Assembly (NCBI GenBank): GCA_015069185.1
Contig: SVJB01000001.1
Span: 1 to 64,000 of the forward strand
Origin: Oscillospiraceae bacterium
GTDB taxonomy: Bacteria > Bacillota > Clostridia > UBA1212 > UBA1255
Direction: 5' to 3'
Length of the DNA: 64,000 nucleotides
The notes beneath the pieces were generated by a model. The model was not told where the DNA came from, ran no database searches, and was given only the letters and a program-made list of their open reading frames with translations. The stretch's first letter is position 1, and each line of letters begins with the position of its first letter. Shown in pieces: positions 20,776 through 30,041 of this stretch. A program made the translations under genes and the position numbers.

Positions 20776-20964
20776 ATGATTTGTCCTAAGAGAAGATGGT
20801 CAAAGGCAAGAACTCGTTCAAGAAGAGCAAACTGGAAGCTTGAAGCTCCCAATTTAGTTAAGTGTCCTCATTGTCATGAGTTTAAGCTCTATCATACAGT
20901 TTGCGGTAACTGCGGATTTTATCGTGGTCGCGAAGTTGTAAAGATGGAAGAAGCAGCACAATAA
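20776..20964 (+). CDS. rpmF: 50S ribosomal protein L32
   Basis: 62-residue L32 with the basic N-terminus CPKRRWSKARTRSRRA and a zinc-ribbon pair CPHC...CGNC (zinc-binding form). ATG 20776 follows GGAGGTG by 8 bases. The usual upstream partner yceD (DUF177) is not next to it here; a CotH gene is. Confidence 0.96.
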   Translation: MICPKRRWSKARTRSRRANWKLEAPNLVKCPHCHEFKLYHTVCGNCGFYRGREVVKMEEAAQ

Positions 20965-20983
20965 TTAATACTTAATTTGTATT

Positions 20984-22339
20984 ATGAGTAATGGATTAAT
21001 ACGACGTGTTGAACCCGGAAGTATTGCCGAAGATGGTGGCATACAACCGGGTGACTGTTTATTAGAGATAAATGGAACAAAGATAAAAGATGTCTTCGAC
21101 TATCGTTTCTTGATGGCCGATGATTTTGTTTTACTTACCCTTTTAGATGCAAACGGAGAAAAATACGAAGTAGAGATAGAAAAAGATACATACGAGGATC
21201 TTGGTATAGAGTTTGAGAATCCGCTTATGGATAATGATAGAAGTTGTGCCAATAAATGTATTTTCTGCTTTGTAGATCAAATGCCATGTGGTATGCGTGA
21301 GTCCTTGTACTTCAAAGACGATGATACAAGACTGTCGTTCCTTACCGGAAATTACGTTACATTAACCAATACCTCAGTGAAGGAATTAAAACGTATTGTT
21401 GCATACAGAATGTCTCCTATAAACATTTCCGTACATACAACTGACCCAAAGTTGCGTGTAAAGATGCTTGGAAATAAGACTGCAGGCAATATAATGGATA
21501 AAATCAAAATCCTTGCCGATGGTGATATAAAAATAAACACACAAGTAGTACTCTGTCCCGGTATAAATGATGGCCAGTATCTTGAGAAAACGATTAATGA
21601 TTTACTTGTGTATCATGAATCCATTGACAGTCTATCAATAGTTCCGGTTGGCTTATCAAAACACAGGGATGGATTATTTCCTTTAAGACTTTTTACTCCG
21701 GAAGAATCCCTTGACATTATTCGCTATATACAACAGAAACAAATTGAGATTTACCATAAGATAGGTAGGTATTTTGTATATGCTGCAGATGAATTCTATG
21801 TAAAGGCAAAGCTGCCACTACCCAATTATGATAAATATGACGGGTTTCCACAACTTGAGAATGGTGTTGGCATGGCAACTTTACTCAAGCAGGAAATAAA
21901 TGAGTATATAGAATCTGATATTTTCACAGAGAAGATTAAGGAAAAGAGTAGGAAACCTTTTAGTATTAATTTAACTATTGCCACAGGACAGGCAGCATAT
22001 GATATAATTAGCACGATGGTAAATATTGTATCTGCTGCGGTTCATGATATTGCCGGTAAGGCGTGCAGACAATTTAACGTCAATGTGGTTGCTATTGAGA
22101 ATGACTTCTTTGGTAACACTGTTACGGTAAGCGGTTTGATTACAGGTGGCGATTTGATAAAACAACTAGATGGCAGAGAGCTGGGAACAAAGATTTTAAT
22201 TACACGTAATATGCTTCGTGATGGTGAAAATGTGTTTCTTGATAATGTTACTACAGACGATGTGATCAAATGCCTTAGAACCGAGCTGATTGCAGTGGGA
22301 GACAGCGGAAGCGATTTTGTAGACGCAATTATTGATTAA
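20984..22339 (+). CDS. DUF512 protein with PDZ and radical-SAM-like Cys cluster
   Basis: 451 aa. An N-terminal PDZ-like domain (about 5-60, IQPGDCLLEINGTKIKD) is followed by CANKCIFCFVDQMP, a radical-SAM-type CxxxCxxC arrangement near residue 89, and the C-terminal DUF512 domain (FPLRLFTPEE, TGQAAYDIISTMV, VSGLITGGDL). This family is commonly encoded just before der in Clostridia, as here; its reaction is unknown. The gene start is close to rpmF, which suggests co-transcription. Its 3' end lies 25 bp before der. Confidence 0.85.
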   Translation: MSNGLIRRVEPGSIAEDGGIQPGDCLLEINGTKIKDVFDYRFLMADDFVLLTLLDANGEKYEVEIEKDTYEDLGIEFENPLMDNDRSCANKCIFCFVDQMPCGMRESLYFKDDDTRLSFLTGNYVTLTNTSVKELKRIVAYRMSPINISVHTTDPKLRVKMLGNKTAGNIMDKIKILADGDIKINTQVVLCPGINDGQYLEKTINDLLVYHESIDSLSIVPVGLSKHRDGLFPLRLFTPEESLDIIRYIQQKQIEIYHKIGRYFVYAADEFYVKAKLPLPNYDKYDGFPQLENGVGMATLLKQEINEYIESDIFTEKIKEKSRKPFSINLTIATGQAAYDIISTMVNIVSAAVHDIAGKACRQFNVNVVAIENDFFGNTVTVSGLITGGDLIKQLDGRELGTKILITRNMLRDGENVFLDNVTTDDVIKCLRTELIAVGDSGSDFVDAIID

Positions 22340-22364
22340 GAAGATTTTTTTAGGTGAGAGAAGA

Positions 22365-23690
22365 ATGAGCAGAAAACATTTAGTTGCGATAATTGGTAGA
22401 CCAAATGTAGGAAAATCCTCCTTTTTTAATTATGTAACAGGCAAACGTATTTCTATTGTAGAGGATACGCCCGGCGTTACGCGTGATAGAATTTATAGTC
22501 CGGTTGAATGGAGTGGCAGGACGTTTACTATGGTTGATACAGGAGGTCTGGAGCCGGAGGCTACCGATAATATCCTGAAGCAGATGCGCAGACAGGCAGA
22601 GATTGCATCAGAACTTGCAGATGTTATTCTTTTTATGGTAGATGCCAAGGACGGCGTTGTGGCTAGCGACAAAGATATTGCTACTTTTATACGCAAAACA
22701 AGAAAACCTGTTATTCTGGTTGTAAATAAAGTGGATGATTTCTTTAATCTGCCTGATGATATATACGAATTTTATAATCTTGGACTTGGAGACTATTACT
22801 GTATATCTTCAGCTCATGGACTTGGTATCGGTGAAGTACTGGATGCAATTTTAGAAAATTTACCGGCAGATGATGGCGAGGACGATAACGATAATATTAT
22901 AAAGGTTGCTGTATGTGGTAAACCTAACGCAGGAAAGTCTTCGCTGATAAATAAAATATTGGGTGAAGATCGCGTTATCGTAAGTGATGTAGCTGGTACT
23001 ACCAGAGATGCCATTGACACATATTTTACTCGTGGCGAGCAGGAATTCTGTTTCATTGATACGGCCGGTATGCGCAAGCGTGGTAAGATTACAGATAATA
23101 TTGAGCGATACAGTATTATGCGCAGCTTGGGTGCTATTGACAGATGTGACGTTGTTCTCATAATGGTTGACGGCAAAGACGGTGTTACAGAGCAGGATAC
23201 CAAGATTGCAGGATATGCTCATAATCAGGGTAAGGCATGTATTTTGGTTGTTAATAAGTGGGATATAGTAGATAAGGATTCAAATACAATGGACAAATAC
23301 AGGATAGAGGTTAAGGAAGGCTTTAATTTTATGCTGTATGCGCCTGTTATGTTTATCTCTGCGTTAACCGGTAGGGGTGTGTCCAAGCTGGTAGATGAGA
23401 TTGTTCGTGTGAATGCGAATGCTTCTGCAAGAGTCGGTACAGGTGTACTCAATGATATTCTCAATGAGGCTACAGCTATGGTACAGCCTCCGTCGGATAA
23501 GGGTAAGAGGCTTAAGATATTCTATATGACGCAGGTGTCGGTAAAGCCTCCTGTGTTTACAGTATTTGTAAATGACGCTGATTTGTTCCATTTCTCATAT
23601 CAAAGATATATTGAGAATCAGATCAGAAAATGCATAGACTTTGAGGGAACACCTATCATTCTGAAAATAAAGGAACGGGATAAGGAATAA
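22365..23690 (+). CDS. der: Ribosome-assembly GTPase Der (EngA)
   Basis: Tandem GTPase needed for 50S subunit assembly. Two G domains: G1 GRPNVGKSS with DTGG and NKVDD, and G2 GKPNAGKSS with DTAGMRKRG and NKWD; a C-terminal KH-like domain follows (residues about 355-442). ATG 22365 is chosen; the longer frame from 22332 adds 11 residues that are not in the family and overlaps the preceding gene. AGGTGAG precedes it. Confidence 0.97.
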   Translation: MSRKHLVAIIGRPNVGKSSFFNYVTGKRISIVEDTPGVTRDRIYSPVEWSGRTFTMVDTGGLEPEATDNILKQMRRQAEIASELADVILFMVDAKDGVVASDKDIATFIRKTRKPVILVVNKVDDFFNLPDDIYEFYNLGLGDYYCISSAHGLGIGEVLDAILENLPADDGEDDNDNIIKVAVCGKPNAGKSSLINKILGEDRVIVSDVAGTTRDAIDTYFTRGEQEFCFIDTAGMRKRGKITDNIERYSIMRSLGAIDRCDVVLIMVDGKDGVTEQDTKIAGYAHNQGKACILVVNKWDIVDKDSNTMDKYRIEVKEGFNFMLYAPVMFISALTGRGVSKLVDEIVRVNANASARVGTGVLNDILNEATAMVQPPSDKGKRLKIFYMTQVSVKPPVFTVFVNDADLFHFSYQRYIENQIRKCIDFEGTPIILKIKERDKE

Positions 23691-23691
23691 T

Positions 23692-24321
23692 ATGTATTAT
23701 TATTTGTTTATTGTAATATCGATTTTAGTTGGGTATTTTCTTGGCAGTATCAATTCTGCTGTTATAATATCACGTATGTTTTATCGTGAGGATATAAGAG
23801 AGAAAGGCAGTAAGAACGCGGGGCTTACTAATATGCTGAGAGTATATGGCATTAGAGCGGCTGTGTTCACCTTTTTGGGCGATTTTTGTAAAGGAATTAT
23901 TAGCGCCTGTGTTGGATATATAATGGGTGATATTCTGTTTGCTTGCCTTGCAGGCGGCTTTGCGGTGCTGGGCCACGTGTTTCCGGCGTATTTTGGCTTT
24001 AAGGGCGGTAAGGGCGTGTTGACCGCGTTTTCTGTTATGCTAGTCATAGCACCAATCCCGACACTTATTGCGTTCAGTGTTTTTCTGATTATCGTATTGA
24101 TAACAAGATATGTTTCTCTTGGCTCGGTGTTGGCTGCATTATCTATCCCAATAATTACCTATTTTCTTGGCAATAAACTATTTTCTTATAGTGGATTCAG
24201 TCCTGTGTTTTTCCTGACATTAGCACTGGCATTACTTATTATAATTAAACATCATGCAAACCTTGGAAGACTTTTCACCGGGAAAGAATCCAAGCTTAGT
24301 TTTGGCAAGAAGAAAGAATAG
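23692..24321 (+). CDS. plsY: Acyl-phosphate:glycerol-3-phosphate acyltransferase PlsY
   Basis: Membrane enzyme that acylates position 1 of glycerol-3-phosphate in phospholipid synthesis. About five transmembrane helices and the three PlsY motifs: GSINSAVIISR, GSKNAGLTNMLR and GHVFPAYFGFKGGKG. 209 aa. The start is 1 bp after the der stop codon, so translation is probably coupled. Confidence 0.96.
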   Translation: MYYYLFIVISILVGYFLGSINSAVIISRMFYREDIREKGSKNAGLTNMLRVYGIRAAVFTFLGDFCKGIISACVGYIMGDILFACLAGGFAVLGHVFPAYFGFKGGKGVLTAFSVMLVIAPIPTLIAFSVFLIIVLITRYVSLGSVLAALSIPIITYFLGNKLFSYSGFSPVFFLTLALALLIIIKHHANLGRLFTGKESKLSFGKKKE

Positions 24322-24353
24322 ATTTCACTTTGCAATTGTTCACAATTTGTTAA

Positions 24354-24382
24354 TACACATATGGCTTATTTCAAGTTATAAT
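24354..24382 (+). promoter_or_regulatory. Promoter of the ABC exporter operon
   Basis: TACACA (24354-24359), 17-bp spacer, consensus TATAAT (24377-24382), 43 bp before the start codon. Confidence 0.5.
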
Positions 24383-24424
24383 GCACAAAACCAAAGAGCA
24401 GATATGCTTTAGGAGGTGTTATTA

Positions 24425-26683
24425 ATGGATAGTAAGTTACATAACATTTTGGTCAATAAGCCTGCATCGGATGACAATATACTGAAGCTCAAACAATACG
24501 AGCTAGATGATGACCCTTTCCTGTTTATGGTTGTCAGTGATTTGTCGCTTGAACGCAAGTATGCACAGACGCTTATTGCAGTATCCGCAAAGAGATACGT
24601 TGTTATTGATCCCATGCACCCTGACGGCGCATTGACAGGCAATATTTCAGAAATAAAAGCCTCGTATGTGAAAAGAATGTACGGTAATGCACAGCTTTAT
24701 GTAGAGACTGAGGACTCTAAAAAGGCTGTGCTTCGTTTTACCTATTCAATTGCGTCACTTTGTGAGATGGCAGCTTTGTTCTTAACTCACGTAGGTAATG
24801 GTGGAGGTCTTGAGGAAGAGTTTGAAGTTGTTAAGGCAACATATGAGAAGCTCATGAATGTTTGTCCCAAGTGTGGCAGGACACTTGTGAGACCGGGAGC
24901 TGAATGTATGTCATGCCGTTCTAAAACAAAGATTATTAAGAAGCTGGCAGAGTATATTATGCCATATAAAGGCACCTTGATTTTCTGTATGTTTTTATCT
25001 TTGGCAGGTACTGCTTTTCACCTTGTATCGCCGTATGCAACAGGGCTGTTGGTGGACAAAGTATTTCCAAATAAAGATGTTAAGATGTTAGTAATACTTG
25101 TGTTAGTACTATTAATTTCATATCTTGCCTCATGCGGCATCGGAGCGCTACGTGGACATCTGCTCAGAGTCTGTGGAGATAAGACTGTGCAGGCTTTGAG
25201 AAATGACGTATATACAAAGGCTCAACATTTGCCAATGAAGTTCTATGACAAGACCTCTACAGGTTCTGTTATTAACAGAATCAGCAGTGATACTACAGTA
25301 ATTCAAGCTTTTATGTTGAGAGTAACACAGGAAGTAGTTGTACAATTCTTCATATTGATTGGTATTATAATAATTATGCTTGTGTTAGATTGGAAATTAA
25401 CACTTCTATCACTGATTCCTGTGCCGGTAGTCGTTTTAGGATCCAGAATTTTCAGCAAGAAAATAGCACCTTTTTATAGAAAAATATGGAAAAGATCATC
25501 TCGTATTACATCTGTCCTTACTGATACACTGCCAAATGTGAGAGTTATAAAATCATTTGCCGGTGAGAAACGTGCTGTTAGTCGTTTTGAATCTCATAAT
25601 GCGGATTGGGTAGAGATGGATAAACAGGCCAGCCGAATTGCCAGTGTTTTTCCGTGGATTGTTAGCTTTTTTATACAGTGCGGATCCTTGCTTATATGGG
25701 CAATAGGCGGTCTATGGGTTATTGATAGTCCGGAAACATTCTCGGCCGGTTTGTTAGTGTCATTTATTTCGTATGTTGCCATGTTCTACGGTCCTGTAAA
25801 CTTCTTTGCAAATTTAAGTGACTCATATCAGAATGCACTTGCATCTGTAGAGCGTATTTTTGACATAATAGAAGCTGAACCAGAGCAGGATTTTGGTGAA
25901 AATACGATGGAAGGCAAGGTTGAGGGTAAGATCGAATTTAAGAATGTTAACTTCTCATTTGACCGTACTAAAAAAGTTTTGTCAGATATAAATGTGGTTA
26001 TTGAACCCGGTGATATTGTGGGTATTGTAGGTACTACAGGTTCCGGTAAATCTACGCTTATCAACTTACTGCTTAGATATTATGATAATTATGAGGGTGA
26101 GATACTGCTTGATGGTGTGGATATCAGACAATACAAGCTGGAAAATTATAGATCACACATTGGTTACGTTCAACAAGAGCCTATGATGTTTAGTGATACG
26201 ATTTTCAACAATATTGCATATGGTAAACCTAATGCACATGTTGAAGAGGTGATACACGCCGCAGAGGTGGCAAATGCTCACGAGTTCATAGCAAGACAGC
26301 CAGACGGATATGATTCAGTCTTAGGTGAACGCGGTGTGGGATTATCCGGCGGTGAGAAACAGCGTGTGTCTATTGCCAGAGCAGTGCTTACCAACCCAAG
26401 TATTCTTGTGTTTGATGAAGCTACCGCAGCAGTTGACTCCGAGACAGAGCATTTGATTCAGGATGCGATTGAGAAACTTATTAGCGGCAGAACAACCCTT
26501 ATGATTGCGCACCGATTATCAACCTTGCGCAAGGCAAATAAGATAATTGTAGTAGATCAGGGCAAGATAATTGAATTTGGTTCACCTGAAGAGCTCATGG
26601 CCTTAAAAGGTAAATACTATAAACTGATAGAGATACAATCTATGTCAGGGAAAGGACTGGTATCATGGGAAGAAGATATTTAG
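24425..26683 (+). CDS. ABC exporter with N-terminal extra domain and zinc ribbon
   Basis: 752-residue half-transporter. An unusual N-terminal domain of about 140 residues is followed by a zinc ribbon (CPKC...CMSC, about residues 147-164), six transmembrane helices (about 180-460) and an ATPase domain with Walker A GTTGSGKST, Q loop, signature LSGGEKQR and Walker B ILVFDEATAAVD. Typical exporters of this class are about 580 aa, so the extra 170 residues are the odd part. ATG 24425 has AGGAGGTG 6 bp upstream. It is coupled to the DUF1854 gene by a 19-bp overlap. The substrate is unknown. Confidence 0.9.
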   Translation: MDSKLHNILVNKPASDDNILKLKQYELDDDPFLFMVVSDLSLERKYAQTLIAVSAKRYVVIDPMHPDGALTGNISEIKASYVKRMYGNAQLYVETEDSKKAVLRFTYSIASLCEMAALFLTHVGNGGGLEEEFEVVKATYEKLMNVCPKCGRTLVRPGAECMSCRSKTKIIKKLAEYIMPYKGTLIFCMFLSLAGTAFHLVSPYATGLLVDKVFPNKDVKMLVILVLVLLISYLASCGIGALRGHLLRVCGDKTVQALRNDVYTKAQHLPMKFYDKTSTGSVINRISSDTTVIQAFMLRVTQEVVVQFFILIGIIIIMLVLDWKLTLLSLIPVPVVVLGSRIFSKKIAPFYRKIWKRSSRITSVLTDTLPNVRVIKSFAGEKRAVSRFESHNADWVEMDKQASRIASVFPWIVSFFIQCGSLLIWAIGGLWVIDSPETFSAGLLVSFISYVAMFYGPVNFFANLSDSYQNALASVERIFDIIEAEPEQDFGENTMEGKVEGKIEFKNVNFSFDRTKKVLSDINVVIEPGDIVGIVGTTGSGKSTLINLLLRYYDNYEGEILLDGVDIRQYKLENYRSHIGYVQQEPMMFSDTIFNNIAYGKPNAHVEEVIHAAEVANAHEFIARQPDGYDSVLGERGVGLSGGEKQRVSIARAVLTNPSILVFDEATAAVDSETEHLIQDAIEKLISGRTTLMIAHRLSTLRKANKIIVVDQGKIIEFGSPEELMALKGKYYKLIEIQSMSGKGLVSWEEDI

Positions 26684-27153
26684 ACGGAGATTCCGTGATT
26701 TTCACAAAGAAAGATTTTTGTCTTGTTGACGCAAAGCTATATGACGGCACTGTTCTTGAGAATCTTGAGCCTCGTAGACTGTTTCCTGTCAGTGGACGTA
26801 CTAAATACATAACATTGCTGGATCAACAGGGTAAGGAGCAGGCGATAATACGTGATGTAGATAATTTGATGAAAGAATCACGAAAGATCATTACAGAGTG
26901 TCTTGAAGAATATTATATGATTCCCAAAATTACTGCACTGCTTGATGTATATGATAAAAGAGGAACTTTGAAGTGGACGGTTGAGACGGATTGTGGTATT
27001 ATTGAATTCCAGATACGTAATAGACATACCGATATCAAGGTTCTTTACGATGGCAGAGTGTTGGTTCGCGATTCAAATGATAACAGATATGAAATTGTTA
27101 ATCATAATGATCTGGATAAACACAGTAAAACACTGCTTAATAACGAATTATAA
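26665..27153 (+). CDS. DUF1854 protein, partner of the ABC exporter
   Basis: 162 residues matching the DUF1854 family, with a conserved EPRRLFPVSGRTKYITLLD stretch, a YMIPKIT segment and a C-terminal RDSNDNRYEI. Members occur beside this same kind of ABC transporter, and in proteobacteria near cyanophycin synthetase genes. No cyanophycin gene is in this window. Translation starts inside the transporter gene, so the two are very probably made in fixed ratio. Role unknown; it might be a regulatory or docking subunit (inference). Confidence 0.75.
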   Translation: MGRRYLDGDSVIFTKKDFCLVDAKLYDGTVLENLEPRRLFPVSGRTKYITLLDQQGKEQAIIRDVDNLMKESRKIITECLEEYYMIPKITALLDVYDKRGTLKWTVETDCGIIEFQIRNRHTDIKVLYDGRVLVRDSNDNRYEIVNHNDLDKHSKTLLNNEL

Positions 27154-27174
27154 TTTTTAGTAGGGGGATTTTAT

Positions 27175-27501
27175 ATGAAATTAGTTCTTGCGATTGTTAA
27201 CAACGATGATAGTGCTATTGTATCGTCAGCTTTGACACATGAAGGTTTCTTTGTAACAAAGCTCTCAACAACCGGTGGTTTTCTTATGGTAGGTAATACA
27301 ACATTGCTTATTGGTACTGAAGATGATAAGGTAGAGGATATATGTCGCGTGTTATCAAAATATTGTGCTTCAAGAAAACAGATTAATCCTACTTCTAACT
27401 CTTTTGGCCGTGGCTTAGAAAATAACGGCTTGCCGGAGGATGTTATTGTTGGCGGTGCTACTTATTTCGTGTTGAATGTAGATAGCTTCGGCAAGATTTA
27501 A
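27175..27501 (+). CDS. darA: Cyclic-di-AMP receptor protein (PII-like)
   Basis: 108-residue DarA/PstA (DUF970) protein, a PII-like trimer that binds c-di-AMP. It shows the KLSTTGGFLMVGNTTLLIG core and the following DKVEDI segment that form the nucleotide pocket. GGGGG lies before the ATG. Its target partner is unknown in this group. Confidence 0.9.
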   Translation: MKLVLAIVNNDDSAIVSSALTHEGFFVTKLSTTGGFLMVGNTTLLIGTEDDKVEDICRVLSKYCASRKQINPTSNSFGRGLENNGLPEDVIVGGATYFVLNVDSFGKI

Positions 27502-27534
27502 TTTATTTGCATCTGTGAAAAGGGGAAGAGTTAT

Positions 27535-27786
27535 ATGGAATTTGTATACAGAACAAACAACGTGTGTTCAGCTGAGATCAGGTTTGATATGAATGACAAT
27601 ATTGTTACCAATGTCAGATTCTTAGGAGGATGCAATGGTAATCTTAAAGCTATCTCAAAGCTTATCGACGGCTGGGAAGCTGATCGCATTGTTGCGGTTC
27701 TCGAAGGTAATACCTGTGGACGCAGGCCTACATCATGTGCTGATCAATTGGCACAGGCGATAAAGTTGGCTATGTCTAAGGCTTAA
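27535..27786 (+). CDS. TSCPD-domain protein (TIGR03905)
   Basis: 83 residues with the family core GGCNGN...CGRRPTSCADQLAQAI. The domain resembles the C-terminal TSCPD part of ribonucleotide reductases, and these short free-standing proteins carry several conserved cysteines (C11, about C33, C61, C68). Function unknown. Its tail overlaps the convergent GDPD gene by 11 bp. Confidence 0.85.
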   Translation: MEFVYRTNNVCSAEIRFDMNDNIVTNVRFLGGCNGNLKAISKLIDGWEADRIVAVLEGNTCGRRPTSCADQLAQAIKLAMSKA

Positions 27787-28594
27787 TATTTTCAAATATA
27801 ATAATCAAATCATCTGCTTTGGCGGCTTGGTAGCTCTCACTTGTTGTGATTGTCCAGGCCGCTCCTTGCGTTTTCCAGAATTTTGTACAGACTCTATAAG
27901 GAAAATCTTTACAATTTTCATATTTATATGCAAGGAAATCAGGACGCAACAATATATTAATAATAAGAGATGTAAGAATAAAATCAACTATCTTTGTGAA
28001 TCCTGATGTAGATTTAAGAAAATTCATTGCAAGAGAACCTCTGATTACTTCCTTATGATGGCGCCTGTACCACCATACACACCTAGGATCAAAAGACTCT
28101 ATGCAATATTTCACATTATAATTTTGCATAACTTCATACACTGCTTTGCTTAACGCTGCTCCGTTATTTTTATAAGCTTTCAGCTCGATGATAAGGGGAG
28201 CTTTATTTTCAAAAATTTCTAATACTTCTTGTAGTGTGGGGATATATTCGTTTGTTCCTTCAAGCCTGTATTTTTTCAGATCATCAAATGTCAGATCCTC
28301 CAACAGCCCGGATTGGCCTGTTGTTCTATCAAGCTTCCAATCATGCATTACAGCTAGTGTGCCGTCTTTAAGCAGGTGTACATCAAGCTCTGCACCATAT
28401 CCACCATCTACAGCCAGTTGAAAAGCTTTAAGGCTGTTTTCAGGTGCAAAAGGTTTTTCGTGCAGACCTCTGTGCGCATAATCCCATTTGAGAAATTCTC
28501 TCGTTTCCGGAGATGTACGTCGTCCTTTTACAGCGAAAATATAAAATATAAATAATACAATTAAAATACTACCAACGATAATCCAGGGTATCAT
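27776..28594 (-). CDS. Membrane-anchored glycerophosphodiester phosphodiesterase
   Basis: 272 aa: one N-terminal membrane helix (about 1-22), then a GDPD domain with the catalytic HRGLHEK...PENSLKAF and ELDVHLLKDGTLAVMHD (HxH-type catalytic and metal residues). Hydrolyses glycerophosphodiesters, such as deacylated lipids or teichoic-acid fragments, to glycerol-3-phosphate and an alcohol. It follows the MFS gene by 12 bp on the same strand, so the two may salvage a common substrate. Confidence 0.92.
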   Translation of the reverse strand: MIPWIIVGSILIVLFIFYIFAVKGRRTSPETREFLKWDYAHRGLHEKPFAPENSLKAFQLAVDGGYGAELDVHLLKDGTLAVMHDWKLDRTTGQSGLLEDLTFDDLKKYRLEGTNEYIPTLQEVLEIFENKAPLIIELKAYKNNGAALSKAVYEVMQNYNVKYCIESFDPRCVWWYRRHHKEVIRGSLAMNFLKSTSGFTKIVDFILTSLIINILLRPDFLAYKYENCKDFPYRVCTKFWKTQGAAWTITTSESYQAAKADDLIIIFENIKP

Positions 28595-28606
28595 ATTGTT
28601 AACTCC

Positions 28607-29902
28607 TTATTTTTCAGAATCTCCGTGCTTCACAAAGCACATTGTCAGGAATGATGCAGCTACAAATATTGCTGCATAAGGGAATAATGAGTTATATCCT
28701 ACTTTACTAAGTAGAGTTCCTGCAAGCACCGGTGTGATAGTCTGTGCTGCCATACTGAATGTATAGTAATATCCGGTAAACTTGCCTACATCAGCTCCTG
28801 CGCACATCTCAACAACCATAGGGAAACTGTTTACATTAATAGTTGCCCATGCAATACCGATTAATACAAATAATACGTAAAGTATCGGGTGAAAAGAATC
28901 GGAAAATATTGTGTAAATGTATGCTGCAAAGAAGCACACTGCCAATAGTCCGGCCCCAATAAGAATTGATATTTTACGGCCGATTTTACCGGCTAGCACA
29001 CCAACAGGAATGTAGCTTATAATGGCACCTGCCATAGCAATTGTGAGACACATGCTGGCATCTCCTAATGCCATATTCCATACATTAGTGGCATATGTTG
29101 TGAACCATGTATTTACTGCATTATAACCAATATACCACAGAGCAACAGAAAGAAGCAGGAATAATAGACTGAGCTTGACGGATTTTGGCATAACTTTCTT
29201 CTGGGTTGTGTTTTCTTCTACTGTTAACTCCTCTTCAGGATGTGCCTTTTCATATTCTGCTTGCTTTGCTCTTAACTTCGGCTCGTTTACAAAGAATAAT
29301 AAAATAGCTAATGATGCGAGCATAATTATTGCTACTACTATGAATATAGGCATGTAATTTACATGATCAAGACCAGCTGTCTTTTTTTTTGAAAACAACA
29401 CGGAAGATGCAAGTAGATAAACAATACCTCCTATTGCTCCCATAAGATTAATTATTGCGTTACCTTTACTACGAAGCGGTCTGGGCGTTACGTCCGGCAT
29501 CAATGCTACAGCCGGACTCCTGTATGTTCCCATTGCTATCAGAAGTAAACCCAGAATAATGATAAAACCTGCTGTCTTTAATGGTGACGGTGATGCATAA
29601 TAGCTATTATCCAGCAAGGGAAGCCCTGTCATAAACACAACTGCCGCAATAGTGCCAAACAGTATGAAAGGTTTTCTCTTTCCCATTCTGAAGTTGCTTT
29701 TATCTGAAAGAGTGCCAAATAACGGTAACAAGAACAATGCCAGAATATTATCGGCAGCCATTATAAGGCCTGAAATGGTTTTATTCATATTAAATGTATT
29801 AGTCAATATTAGTGGTACCATATTGTCATACATCTGCCAGAATGCTGTTATAGACAAGAAGGCAAAACCAATAAGTATCGTGTTTTTCTTGTTAAGTTTC
29901 AT
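28607..29902 (-). CDS. MFS transporter, SLC45/GPH-like
   Basis: 431 aa with twelve predicted membrane helices, the MFS loop motif GTLSDKSNFRMGKRKPFILFG after helix 2 (split by helix ends) and a second one, GVLAGKIGRKIS, in the second half. The D-K-RMGKRKP form resembles sugar-cation symporters such as SLC45/GPH members. AGGAGA precedes the ATG. Substrate unknown; a sugar or a glycerol-phosphate compound is plausible given the GDPD gene downstream. Confidence 0.85.
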   Translation of the reverse strand: MKLNKKNTILIGFAFLSITAFWQMYDNMVPLILTNTFNMNKTISGLIMAADNILALFLLPLFGTLSDKSNFRMGKRKPFILFGTIAAVVFMTGLPLLDNSYYASPSPLKTAGFIIILGLLLIAMGTYRSPAVALMPDVTPRPLRSKGNAIINLMGAIGGIVYLLASSVLFSKKKTAGLDHVNYMPIFIVVAIIMLASLAILLFFVNEPKLRAKQAEYEKAHPEEELTVEENTTQKKVMPKSVKLSLLFLLLSVALWYIGYNAVNTWFTTYATNVWNMALGDASMCLTIAMAGAIISYIPVGVLAGKIGRKISILIGAGLLAVCFFAAYIYTIFSDSFHPILYVLFVLIGIAWATINVNSFPMVVEMCAGADVGKFTGYYYTFSMAAQTITPVLAGTLLSKVGYNSLFPYAAIFVAASFLTMCFVKHGDSEK

Positions 29903-29931
29903 AACTATCTCCTGTGAAAAATTCGATTATC

Positions 29932-29961
29932 ATTATATAGGTTGCCAGGCTGTTTGTCCAA
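29932..29961 (-). promoter_or_regulatory. Promoter of the MFS-GDPD operon
   Basis: Minus strand TTGGAC (29956-29961), 18-bp spacer, TATAAT (29932-29937). Confidence 0.6.
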
Positions 29962-29983
29962 TGTAAAATCGGTATGTTTTTTG

Positions 29984-30012
29984 TTGATTTCACAGATGCA
30001 TTATGTTAATAT
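29984..30012 (+). promoter_or_regulatory. Promoter of the esterase gene
   Basis: TTGATT (29984-29989), 17-bp spacer, TGT-TAATAT (30007-30012, extended -10). Divergent from the MFS promoter. Confidence 0.55.
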
Positions 30013-30041
30013 TGCGCTACGTGATATAGGAGGCGGCTTAA

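Noticed and set aside
27776-27786. Sequencing error at the TSCPD/GDPD overlap
   Set aside because: Both families end naturally at these stops; an 11-bp convergent overlap is acceptable.
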